The notes beneath the pieces were generated by a model, which was not told the origin of the DNA, did no database searches, and worked only from the letters and a program-made list of their open reading frames with translations. From Deroplatys truncata (Eukaryota > Arthropoda > Insecta > Mantodea > Mantidae), in contig CM060990.1 in NCBI GenBank assembly GCA_030765065.1, positions 282,995,341-283,059,340 on the forward strand: 64,000 nt of DNA, given 5' to 3'. Numbering within the stretch: position 1 is the first letter of the stretch; every line of letters starts with the position of its first letter. The position numbers and the translations under genes were made by a program. Of this stretch, positions 1-11,130 are shown in pieces.

Positions 1-535
1 TTTCCAGGAAAACAACTTGATTCCGTGTTTTAAATGTTTTGTCACAGGTTTCTCCAATACTGTTAACAAATCGACACTCAACCAGCAGATTAATTTTAAC
101 ACTCTTGTGAATACCAAGCTCTTTATGCACAGCCTGGATTATGCGTTGTTTTGCTTCATGCAGATACATATTTAGGTCCTTAGCTGATTCGCACCGTATA
201 AAATACGATTTCAATCGTTCTTCGAATGAAGTTTCGTATTCTTTCATAATACAGTCCTCCATTGTTAATAATAGCTGATGTTTAGTTGGCTCCAATCTTC
301 TTTTCTTCTGAGGGATGCTTATTTCACATATACCTTCGTGTCGCTGCCCCTTATAACCATCTTTGAAGGTTACATTACAATGTTTACATTTGAAGAGCTT
401 CTTGCAGCTCATCTCGTGTCTTCTCTTGTGATAACCTCGGAGGAACTTCTTCCCACATTTTCCGCATGCATATCCAGTAGCGCTTGGAATAATATCCTTA
501 TACGCTGAGTTATTCATCTTTATTCTTGATGTCAT
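1..535 (-). pseudogene. Second PolB gene, 5' part only (window edge)
   Basis: This is the minus-strand mirror image of the start of the polymerase gene at 4,257. It carries the same start region with two C-x2-C-x12-H-x3-C zinc-finger-like motifs, and lies in the arm of the palindrome. The two genes therefore diverge head to head from a shared non-coding centre of about 3.7 kb. Whether the rest of this copy exists lies outside the window. It is treated as a fossil copy of a Polinton-like element. Confidence 0.7.
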
Positions 536-1451
536 AACGTATTAATCACTGATCAATGAAATGTAGACCTCTTCATCTTGATACCACTTTAGAAAGCTGA
601 TTATTCTTGGAGAGAACACGATGTTAACACCTCAAGACTAATTAGCACAATGAAGTCCAATGCCCTAGATCACCATATGTATAGAGGGAGCACGAACCTT
701 TTAGATCAATCATAAACTTGCTCCATAACCAGCTGTATATGATCGCTCAACGTGTATTAATCTCAGCCATATAACCTCACGCCCAGAAGCAGTATGTTTA
801 TGACGTCACACCCAGAGACAGGATGTCTGGCAGCATCAAACACGTTTAAACTCGTCTCATAACTAACTGCTTATGCTGTCACACCAGCAAGAGAAGTATT
901 CCCACACGCTCATTCAGACATATATTTCAAATTCAAGCCTACCACCACCACCATCACCTATTGTACCAAGGTTAATTCCAGCTGTATTATCACAATTCTT
1001 AAAGTAAAAGCTTAAAAGGTAACGTAGAAGATTTTCCCCTTATTTACTTAATTATTTCATGTTTTCATTCCCTTTTCAATTCTTCCTTTCCATCTTCCCA
1101 CAGAAAGTCCATTACATTTCACTGCAATCACGAGAAAAGCAATTTTTTCAGAGTTACGCAGATTCTAAGCTTCTAAATCGAACCCGGTAATACTTTTAAT
1201 AAATGTATTTTTAGTAACTTAGCTCCCCAATATCTGCATCTACCATTTAATCTTTACTCGAACCTGATATGATCCATAAGCTTGAAGATGTATGAAATCA
1301 CCCCTTCGGGATTCTATCTAAGTACTTTAAAGTAATTTTTATAACGATAACGATATTTAAGGACTAGATACTCTGTTTACGTTTACCTTGACATGTCTAT
1401 CTAAATTAAATTACGAGTTATTAAATTTTTGCAAGTAAATTTCATTGAATC

Positions 1452-2716
1452 GGTATTCGAACCCAGAACACCAGGAAAAAATAATTTATAATATTAGTCT
1501 GACATGTTAAACAAAGCTGCATGCAGTTACATCATCGATCTAAGTGATATATTCAAGTGTACAGAGGAAAATTAAGGAAGTCATTAAAAGATGGGGAATC
1601 GAACCAAGCACAACTGATTGACAATTATATACAGCATTAATCACCCAGTACAGAACCTATCAATCATGCTTTGGTGCACTCCTCTGCCTCACTTAGTTCC
1701 CGAGATAATGAAAATTTAAAAAATTAAGGATCGAACCCAGGACGTCAGGTATCTAACTACATATCTAGAAGATACTACCTAACAACATAAACTCAATAAA
1801 GTTTATTTGACGTCTTTATCTTAATCAGTTAAGGAGTTATTAAACTTATAATTAAATTACATTTTATAGGTATTAGAACCCAGAACAACAGAAACAAATT
1901 TATTTACAATATTAGTTTGATATGTTCAAAAGAGCTGTATGCGGTTACATCATCGATCTAAGTGATATATTCTAGTGTACAGAGGAAAATTTAGGAAGTC
2001 ATTAAAAGATGGGGAATCGAACCAAGCACAACTGATTGACAATTATATACAGCGTTGATTATCCAGTACAGAGCCTATCAATCATGCTTTGGTGCATTCC
2101 TCTAGCTCACTTAGTTCCCGAGATAATGAAAATTTAAAAATTCAGGATCGAACCCAGGAAGTCAGGTATTTGATTACACATCTACAAGATACTACCTAAA
2201 AACATAAATGCAATAAAGTTTATGTGGCGTCTTTATCTTAATTAGTTTAGGAGTTATTAAATTTATAATTAAATTACATTTTATCGGTATTCGAACCCAG
2301 AACACCAGAAACAAAACTATTTGCAATATTGGTTAGATGTGTTTAAAAGAGCTGTATACAGTTACAGCATCAATCTAAGCTATATATTTTAGAGTATAGA
2401 GGAAAATTAAGGAAGCGATTGAAAGATCGGGATTCGAACTAAGGAAAACTGATTGTAAATTATATACAGAATTAATTACGCATTATAACAGCTATCAAAC
2501 ATGCTTTGGTGCACTCCTCTACCTCTCTTAGTTTCCGAGATAATGCAGATTATAGAATTAAGGATCCAATCCAGGAAACTAGCTACCAAAATATACATTT
2601 ACAAGAAACTACGTAATGACATTAATGCAATAAAGTTTATTTGGCGTCTTTATCTTAATTAGTCTTTGAGTTATTAGAAGATGAATTTGTAATCACTCGT
2701 AGGATTCTAACCCAGG
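1452..2716. repeat. 417-bp tandem repeat in left palindrome arm (three copies)
   Basis: A block beginning with ggtattcgaacccag recurs at 1,452, 1,869 and 2,286, giving a period of 417 bp. Within each period the motif TCGAACC (or a close variant) recurs at spacings of about 142, 132 and 143 bp: near 1,457, 1,599, 1,731, 1,874, 2,017, 2,148, 2,291, 2,434, 2,564 and 2,704. The sequence between motifs differs from one subunit to the next, so the motif is the shared element. On the other strand it reads GGTTCGA, similar to a tRNA B box. Confidence 0.85.
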
Positions 2717-2856
2717 CATCCAGACCAACTTGGAATAATATCTTTAGGACGCGGCGCATTCATAAAAATTGATTTGTTTTTATCCCATTGTTTTATCTCT
2801 TTTTATTCAGGAGATATAAGCGATTAATCAGTAGAAATAAATGGGCGGGGCTGGTT

Positions 2857-2874
2857 ACACATGTTTACATGTGT
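2857..2874. other. Perfect 8-bp dyad close to palindrome centre
   Basis: The sequence acacatgt-tt-acatgtgt is a perfect inverted repeat with a 2-bp centre. It lies in the roughly 90-bp segment between the innermost paired stretches (2,817-2,842 against 2,933-2,962), so it falls almost at the symmetry centre of the giant palindrome. Confidence 0.8.
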
Positions 2875-2949
2875 TTACAGATGTCGATTATATCTTATCA
2901 GTTGTCGGCATCTGTCAGTCCGCCAGAATCGGCGTTTTATTTCTAGTGA

Positions 2950-3345
2950 TTTATCGCTTAACTGATTAAGATAAAAACGTCAAAATAAACCTTATTGCGT
3001 TTATGTTGTTAGGTAGTATCTTGTAGATGTGTAATTAGATACCTGACGTCCTGGGTTCGATCCTTAATTTTTTAAATTTTCATTATCTCGGGAACTAAGT
3101 GAGGCAGAGGAGTGCACCAAAGCATGATTGATAGGTTCTGTACTGGGTGATTAATGCTGTATATAATTGTCAATCAGTTGTGCTTGGTTCGATTCCCCAT
3201 CTTTTAATGACTTCCTTAATTTTCCTCTGTACACTAGAATATATCACTTAGATCGATGATGTAACTGCATGCAGCTTTGTTTAACATGTCAGACTAATAT
3301 TATAAATTATTTTTTTCCTGGTGTTCTGGGTTCGAATACCGATTC
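2950..3345. repeat. Right-arm counterpart of the 417-bp repeat (about one copy)
   Basis: This is the reverse complement of about one 417-bp unit. Motifs GGTTCGAtcc, GGTTCGAttcc and GGTTCGAatacc lie near 3,054, 3,187 and 3,330. Two further GGTTCGA sites follow near 3,528 and 3,607 in the same arm. The right arm therefore has roughly two units and one subunit fewer than the left arm. Confidence 0.8.
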
Positions 3346-4256
3346 AATGAAATTTACTTGCAAAAATTTAATAACTCGTAATTTAATTTAGATAGACATG
3401 TCAAGGTAAACGTAAACAGAGTATCTAGTCCTTAAATATCGTTATCGTTATAAAAATTACTTTAAAGTACTTAGATAGAATCCCGAAGTGGTGATTTCAT
3501 ACATCTTCAAGCTTATGGATCATATCAGGTTCGAGCAAAGATTAAATGGTAGATGCAGATATTGGGGAGCTAAGTCACTAAAAATACATTTATTAAAAGT
3601 ATTACCGGGTTCGATTTAGAAGCTTAGAATCTGTGTAACTCTGAAAAAATTGCTTTTCTCGTGATTGCAGTGAAATGTAATGGTCTTTCTGTGGGAAGAT
3701 GGAAAGGAAGAATTGAAAAGGAAATGAAAACATGAAATAATTAAGTAAATAAGAGGAAAAGCTTCTACGTTACCTTTTAAGCTTTTACTTTAAGAATTGT
3801 GATAATACAGCTGGTATTAACCTTGGTACAATAGGTGATGGTGGTGGTGGTAGGCTTGAATTTGAAATATATGTCTGAATGAGCGTGTGGTAATACTTCT
3901 CTTGCTGGTGTGACAGCATAAGCAGGTAGTTATGAGACGAGTTTAAACGTGTTTGATGCTGCCAGACATCCTGTCTCTGGGTGTGACGTCATAAACATCC
4001 TGTCTCTGGACTTGAGGTTATATGGCGGGGGTTAATACACGTTGAGTGATCATATACAGCTGGTTATGGAGCGAGTTTATGATTGATCTAAAAGGTTCGT
4101 GCTCCCTCTACACATATGGTGATCTAGGGCATTGGATTTCATTGTGCTAATTAGTCTTGAGGTGTTAACATCGTGTTCTCTCCAAGAATAATCAGCTTTC
4201 TAAAGTGGTATCAAGGTGAAGAGGTCTACATTTCATTGATCAGTGATTAATACGTT

Positions 4257-7200
4257 ATGACATCAAGAATAAAGATGAATAACTCAGCGTATAAGGATAT
4301 TATTCCAAGCGCTACTGGATATGCATGCGGAAAATGTGGGAAGAAGTTCCTCCGAGGTTATCACAAGAGAAGACACGAGATGAGCTGCAAGAAGCTCTTC
4401 AAATGTAAACATTGTAATGTAACCTTCAAAGATGGTTATAAGGGGCAGCGACACGAAGGTATATGTGAAATAAGCATCCCTCAGAAGAAAAGAAGATTGG
4501 AGCCAACTAAACATCAGCTATTATTAACAATGGAGGACTGTGATATGAAAGAATACGAAACTTCATTCGAAGAACGATTGAAATCGTATTTTATACGATG
4601 CGAATCGGCTAAGGACCTAAATATGTATCTGCATGAAGCAAAACAACGCATAATCCAGGCTGTGCATAAAGAGCTTGGTATTCACAAGAGTGTTAAAATT
4701 AATCTGCTGGTTGAGTGTCGATTTGTTAACAGTATTGGAGAAACCTGTGACAAAACATTTAAAACACGGAATCAAGTTGTTTTCCTGGAAACTTATCTGG
4801 AGTCAACGATGGAAGTGAAATTCAAGAAATTGGTGACTGAAACGGAGGAGTCTCAGCTTAAGGGTAGCAGCTGGGCTTTGCTTGCTGTAGAAGGAGTTCG
4901 ACTTCGTATTAACAAGTACAACCCGTTACGAGGAAGTAGCTACATACCACTACCGTCATCTGTCGGAGCTAAAGAAGCGTGTATAAACATTCAGAACTTT
5001 ACCGACGAGAAATGTTTCATGTACTCTATATTAGCTAAATTCATAGGGAAGAATGCACAGCGTGTGAACAAATACAAACATTTTCAAGATAAGTACGACT
5101 TCAGCTGTGTTTCCTACCCTACTCCGCTTTCTCAAATACCTAAATTTGAGAAGCTTAACAATATGTCTATTAACGTTTTCGGGCTGGATGTGAAGCACGA
5201 AGTGTATCCGATAAAGGCTGCTGATATTGAACTACCTGAACATCGCGACCTGCTACTGTTGAATGAGAGTAGTGGAAAACATCACTACGTGTATATAAAG
5301 AATTTTGAGAAACTCGTTCGACGTCAGAAAACTAACCATAATGGACGGGTTTATACTTGTAAGCGCTGCTTTACACATTTTGATGACCAGAGCGGACGAA
5401 GTGGACAGGAAAAACTACAAGAACATGTGTCCATCTGTAATCAACATGGTGTTGCAAGGGTAGTTATGCCTACCAAGGAGAAATCAATTGTTCAGTTTAA
5501 AAATGTTGAGAGGATGCTGAAAGTACCTTATGTCATCTATGCTGATTTTGAGAGTATTCTCACTCCATGCCATACGTGTATACCCAATCCTGAAACTTCC
5601 TATACAACCCCTTATCAAGAGCACACACCAATGAGCTTCTGTGTTTATGTGAAGCCATCATCCAGTGTTGATCATATTGAAACTGGTCTTCCTATGCAAC
5701 CTCATGTATATCGTGGTGCTGATGCTGCTCAGAAGTTTATGCTGTACCTGACATCCCTTGCAAAAATGATTGATGACCTATACAAATCTGCTAAGCCTCT
5801 GAAACTTACGGATCAACAGCAAAAGGATTTTGAGTCTTCTACGGTATGCTACTTGTGTGGAAAAGGCTTTACAGGAGAAAACTACAAAGTACGCGACCAT
5901 GATCACATCAGCGGTGAATATCGTGGAAGTCTTCATAATGAATGCAATTAGCCTGTAAAACACCTAAATATATACCAGTCCTCATACATAACCTTAGCGG
6001 ATATGACTCTCATTTCATTGTCAAGGAGCTGGGTTGTACAAGTGAACGTGTGGAGGTAATTCCTAACTCTGAAGAAAGCTATATCTCATTCACCAAGTAT
6101 GTAGGAGATATAAAGCTTCGATTTGTTGACAGCTTCCGATTCCTCAGTACAAGCTTGGATAAGTTGGTAAAAAATCTAACCTCATATCCTGAAACACTAA
6201 AGTACTTTGGAGAAGACAAATTGAAGTTGATGACCCGTAAGGGTGTATTTCCATATGATTTTGTTACGTCATGGGATGCCCTGAACGAGATCTGCTTGCC
6301 TCCTAAGGACTCCTACAATAGATTAAATCAAGAAGAAATTACTGATACTGACTATGATCATGCTAGAAATGTATGGGAGCTGTTTAATGTGAGAAACCTG
6401 GGAGAGTAAGGCGATCTCTACTTAACCTCAGATGTACTACTCCTATCCGATGTCTTTGAGACGTTCAGAGAGCAAACCCTTAAAACACACAAAGTTGATC
6501 CTGCCAATTATTTTACCTCTCCAGGACTTACATGGGACGCCAAGTTACTGTATACTGGAATTAAGCTGGAGCTGTTACAAGATTATGATCAACTACTCAT
6601 GGTGGAATCAGGTTTAAGAGGAGGTTTATGCCAAGTTTCCCATCGGTATGCTGAGGCTAATAACACGTATATGGATAAGTTTGATCCGTCGAGACCAACC
6701 CAATTTATCACATACGAGGACGCAAATAATCAATATGGGTGGGCAATGTGTCACGCCCTTCCTTTTAGTGGATTTCAGTGGGTGTCACCTGAAGAAATCA
6801 ACTTAGAAACACTACAAGAAGATGATCCTCACGGGTGCATATTAGAAGTCGACATCGAGTATCCTGCTGAACTTCACGATCTACACAACGATCTACCTTT
6901 CCTGCCTGAGTGTATGAAACCATTGGAAGCATCTGCAAAGAAACTGATACCCCATCTTGGACCTCGAAAGAAGTATGTAGTGCATTACATGGCTTTGAAG
7001 CAAGCTCTTAGTCATGGACTACGACTAACAAAAATCCATCGTGTGCTACAATTCCTACAGTCTCGGTGGTTGAAACCTTATGTGGAATTTAACAACAGGC
7101 TACGACAACAAGCTGCAAATGATTTCGAGAAGGATCTCTACAAGCTCTTTAACAACGCCATGTTTGGAAAAACTATGGAGAACCTGCGTAACCGTATGGA

Positions 7201-7924
7201 TATACGACTGGTGACCAATGAAAGAACTCTAGAGAAGCTGATCGCCAAGCCTACGTTTATCGACAGGACGATATATGCTGCTAATCTAGCTGCTGTACAT
7301 ATGGCCTCTCGTCAGATTGTATTCAACAAGCCTATATACATTGGAATGAGTGTGTTGGACATCTCCAAGACATTAATGTATAACTATCATTACGACGTGT
7401 TGTTGCCTTATTATGGAGCTGAAAACCTGAAGTTTATGTATATGGACACTGATTCGTTCATTCATCGTGTTACAACTGAAGATGTGTACCATGACAAGCT
7501 ACGTTTTCTTGAGCATCTCGGTAAAGCTGATTACCCTGTCAATCATATATGCCACACTACTCAGAACAAGAAGGTATTGGGAAAATTTAAAGATGAGGCT
7601 AATAGCAAAATCATCCTACGCTTTGTTGGACTACGTCCTAAGATGTATGCCTTAGATATTCAAGGGTCAATGATAAAAAAGATTAAAGGTATAAAACGTA
7701 GCGCTATTAAGGATTACATTTCGTTTGACAGCTATACAGACTGTCTTAAAACCTGTGAAATCATCAGAACGCCCATGAATCTAATCCTATCACGAAAGCA
7801 TGCTGTTACCACAGTGCAAGTGAATAAAATTGCATTGAATCCCTTTGATGATAAAAGAATTATTGCTCAGGATGGAATAACTACCTATGCGTATGGACAT
7901 TACAGTATTACAAACAGTGCTTAA
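4257..7924 (+). pseudogene. Polinton-like family-B DNA polymerase gene (fossil)
   Basis: This codes for a protein-primed-type family-B DNA polymerase (DNA_pol_B_2 class) of Polinton/Maverick or adintovirus type, which would replicate the element itself. Near the start are two exact C-x2-C-x12-H-x3-C fingers, with a third, wider one around 5,355-5,440. The exonuclease motif with D-F-E lies near 5,544. A treble-clef block (CxxC followed by RDHDH and a RG-LHxxCN pattern, about 5,847-5,949) resembles endonuclease VII and is common in arthropod Maverick polymerases. Exo II (HNLSGYDSHF) is near 5,983. Polymerase motif A (DANNQYGWAM) is near 6,720, motif B (NNAMFGKT) near 7,150 and motif C (YMDTDS) near 7,438. 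The span fits the roughly 1,200-residue size of the family. It is broken in about two places, so it is called a fossil. No other Polinton gene lies beside it. Family assignment is confident at PolB level and less so at element level. Confidence 0.88.
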
Positions 7925-8128
7925 GAGAATGTAAGTCTAACATGAAGATTTTCTCGTGAGTCTACAATCTTAAAAATGAAGTTTATCCGTGTGCTGTGTA
8001 TGTAACTAGCAGACGCCTGATGAAGAAAGAAGAAGATGGAAGGGAAGGTGGTAACCCTGCCATTAGGAGCAATCCTAGTGCTAGTCTCAAGCCAAGATAA
8101 AAGGGGAGAGACACCTACAACGAACTAA

Positions 8129-8134
8129 AATAAA
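8129..8134 (+). promoter_or_regulatory. Possible polyadenylation signal after PolB
   Basis: AATAAA lies about 200 bp after the polymerase stop codon on the same strand. This is a weak motif in AT-rich DNA, so it is only a candidate. The 7,925-8,280 flank otherwise shows no coding signal. Confidence 0.3.
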
Positions 8135-8355
8135 GGTATATTGACGCAAAGCTTTTCAATTTGTAAACCAATATGCAGTTTATCCCTCTCCGCATTGTAC
8201 AATAACTGTTTAACATATAATAAGTTTGTAAGATTTAGAAAAAGTATATAAATTGTTGTAACGTTGGATGAGAAATGTTTATAATCTAATTACTCTCTAT
8301 ATTACCGTGAGTACCTGTGATACTAGTTGAATTACCTGTTAAAACGACTTAAATA

Positions 8356-9640
8356 CCTGTGATACTACCCGAATCATGTGAAATTACCTTAACTAACTCA
8401 GATACGAATTCCTGTTCTAAATTAGCACGAGCACCTGTGATACTATCTGGTTTGCCCTAAATATCAATGATACTAGATGAATTACCTGTTAAAATGGCTC
8501 AAATACCATTGATACAACCTGAATCACCTGCATTTACCTTAAATAGCTGTGATACAAATCTCTGATTGAAATTATTACGCGCATCTGTGAAACTATGCTG
8601 ATTACCCAAATACTGACGATATTACCTGAACTATCTGTAAAATACGAAACTACGTTATAACCAACCACTGGAACCTACCCTCCTGTAATGCTTGCTTAAT
8701 TACTCTAAACACCTATGTTACTTGAATTATCCTAAATACCTACGATACCCTCTGAATTACCTGTGAAATATGAAACTATGCTATACCCAACCCTGGAATC
8801 TAACCTCCTGTGATACTAGCTGAATTAGCCTAAATACCTACGATACTAGCCGAATTACCTGTGAAATCATGCATAGCTATGATGCAGTTTGCCTCTGGAA
8901 TTTAGCCTCCTGTGATACTAGCTGAATTAGCTTGAATGCTCGCGATACTAGCTGAATTGCCTGTGAACCTGTGATACTACCCGAATCATGTGAAATTACC
9001 TTAACTAGCTCTGATACGAATTCCTGCTCTAAATTAGCACGAGCACCTGTGGTACTATCGGGTTTGCCTTAAATACCAATGATACTAGATGAATTACCTG
9101 TTAAAATGACTCAAATACCATTGATACAACCTTAATCACCTGCATTTAACCTTAAATAGCTGTGATACAAATCTCTGATCGAAATTATCAATAATATCTG
9201 TGAAGCTATGTCGATTACCTCAAATACTTACGATATTACCTGAACTATCTGTGAAATACGAAGCTAGGTTATATCCAACCCCTGGAACCTACCCTCCTGT
9301 AATGCTAGCTGAATTACTCTAAACGCCTTTGATACTTGAATTAACCTAAATACATACGATACTCTCTGAATTACCTGTGAAATACGACACTAAGCTATAC
9401 CCAACCCTAGAATCTATCCTCTTGTGATACTAGCTGAATTAGCCTAAATACCTACGATACTACCTGAATTACCTGTGAAATCATGCAGAGCCATGATGCA
9501 GTTAGCCTCTGGAATCTATCCTGTGATACTAGATGAATTAGCCTAAATACATACGATACTAGCTGAATTACCTGTGAAATCATACACTGCTATGATCCAG
9601 TCAGCCTCTTGCAATACTAGCTGATTTACTTACCTGTTAG
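8356..9640. repeat. 612-bp higher-order repeat of gatactagctgaattacctg type
   Basis: Short degenerate units of the form ctgtgatactagctgaatta and cctgtgaaat repeat throughout. A longer block starting cctgtgatactacccgaatc begins at 8,356 and again at 8,968, giving a higher-order period of about 612 bp and two copies. No coding signal is seen. Confidence 0.8.
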
Positions 9641-9654
9641 TGTTAGTGGGTTAG

Positions 9655-9957
9655 CTTTTCCCGTTGCAGGTCACCTTTTTCCCTTTATGGCTCACCTTTT
9701 TCCCTTTGGCGGTCACCCTTTTTCCCTTTGCTGGTCACATTTTCCCTTTACTGGTCACCTTTTTCCCGTTGCAGGTTACCTTTTTCCCTTTGCTGGTCAC
9801 CTTTTACCCTTTGCTGGTCACATTTTTCCCTTTACTGGTCACCTTTTTCCCTTTGCTGGTCACGTTTTTCCCTTTGCTGGTCAACTTTTTCCCTTTGTGG
9901 GTCACCTTTTTCCCTGAGCAGTCACCTTTTTCCCCTGAACGAGTCACCTTTTCCCTG
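9655..9957. repeat. 21-bp minisatellite, open in all three forward frames
   Basis: The unit is close to cacctttttccctttgctggt, present in about 14-15 copies. Because 21 is divisible by three and the unit lacks stops, overlapping open frames appear in all three forward phases (repeat peptides such as FPLLVTF, FPFAGHL and FSLCWSP). These frames are by-products of the repeat, not a gene. Confidence 0.9.
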
Positions 9958-10039
9958 AATAGCTATGTGATGGGCATGTCTAGAATTAGCGTTGTAACAT
10001 TGACATGAAACAGTTTTCCACTAAGTTCACGTCTAAAGT

Positions 10040-11130
10040 CGCTTTCAAGTCTAGCACCTCCCCTCCTATTCCCTATCTCTCCTGTATATAAACCCATATT
10101 GCTACTCCTTTAGTATCTGTCTAGCCTAACACCTCTCCTCCTGTTCCTATACCTCTCATATAAACCATACTCTACTCCTCTATCTCTGTCTAGCCTAACT
10201 CCTCTCTCGTTTACCTATGACTCTCATATAAACCACACTCTGCTCCTCGACCTCTGTCTAGTCTAACTCCTCTCCTCGTTTTCCTATACCACTCATATAA
10301 ACCATACTCTATTTTCAACCTCTGTCTAGCCTAACACCTCTCCTCGTTTTCCTATACCTCTCATATAAACTATACTCTACTCCTCAACCTCTGTCTAGCC
10401 TAGCACCCCTCTTCCTGTTCCTATACTTCTCATACATATAAACGCATACTCTACTCTCAACCTAGCCTAACACCACTCCCTGTCTAGCCTAGCACCCCTC
10501 TTCCGGTTCCTATACTTCTCATACATATAAACGCATACTGTACCCTCAACCTCTGTCTAGCCTAACACCACTCCCCGTATCCCCTACCTCTCATAAAGCG
10601 CATTCCTCTCCTGTCCCCTGTCTAGCTGAGTATCTCTTTGGTTTCCTATCTAGCCTATATAAAACACATTCTAGCTTTAAACACCTGTGTATCCTAACAT
10701 AGGACTTCTCTCCGTTTTCTCGTCTCTCCTTATAAACGCATACTTAAACCCTCCTAGCCTAACACCTCTCCTCGTTTTCCTATATCTCTCATATAAACCA
10801 TACTCTACTCCTCAACCTCTGTCTAGTCTAACACCCCTCCTCCTGTTCCCAACCTCTCTCATATAAAAGACATACTCTACCCTTCAACTCTGTCTAGCCT
10901 AACACCCCTCCTCGTTTTCCTATACCTTTCATATAAACCATACTCTACTCCTTGACCTCTGTCTAGCCTAACACCTCTCTACTATTTCTTCCGTATAAAC
11001 GTATTTCCCTCCTTCAACCCTCTCTAGCATAGTATCGGTCGTCGTATTCCCTATCTCTCCCATATAAACCCATTTTCCTCCTTGAACCGTCCCATCTAGC
11101 CTCGTTTTCCCTATCCTTTCCCATATATGC
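10040..11130. repeat. About 66-70-bp minisatellite, CT-rich with a TATA-like core
   Basis: Roughly 15 degenerate copies of a unit containing tctgtctagcctaacacc, a ctcctcgttttcctat segment and ctctcatataaaccatac. The catataaac piece repeats a TATA-like string once per unit. No coding potential is seen. Confidence 0.85.

Larger units (their letters stand above)
1..2889 (-). mobile_element. Left copy of Polinton-like element (palindrome arm, runs off window)
   Basis: This is the left arm of a giant palindrome. Positions 1 to about 1,842 are the reverse complement of about 2,950 to 4,791, with paired coordinates summing to about 4,792 and only scattered mismatches. The outer end carries the start of a second family-B DNA polymerase gene on the minus strand. 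The inner part (1,452-2,716) is a 417-bp tandem repeat with about 980 bp more repeat than the right arm. The arm is cut by the window edge, so its true length is unknown. High arm identity suggests a fairly recent duplication or gene conversion. This is inferred to be a fossil of the Polinton/Maverick or adintovirus-like class. Confidence 0.7.
2890..8280 (+). mobile_element. Right copy of Polinton-like element, polymerase end only
   Basis: This half runs from the palindrome centre through about 1.3 kb of non-coding arm, a family-B DNA polymerase gene (4,257-7,924) and a short 3' flank with an AATAAA signal near 8,129. No integrase, protease, packaging ATPase or capsid gene is visible before the tandem arrays that start near 8,350. 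Either only the polymerase end is present, or the element is a polymerase-bearing relative of Polintons. The right boundary is a guess set by where the satellite begins. It is a fossil: the polymerase gene is broken in a few places although most motifs are well preserved. Confidence 0.6.

Noticed and set aside
9664-10008. A 114-codon open frame rich in phenylalanine, proline and leucine, with two overlapping frames
   Set aside because: All three are translations of the same 21-bp minisatellite. There are no domain or codon signals beyond the repeat.
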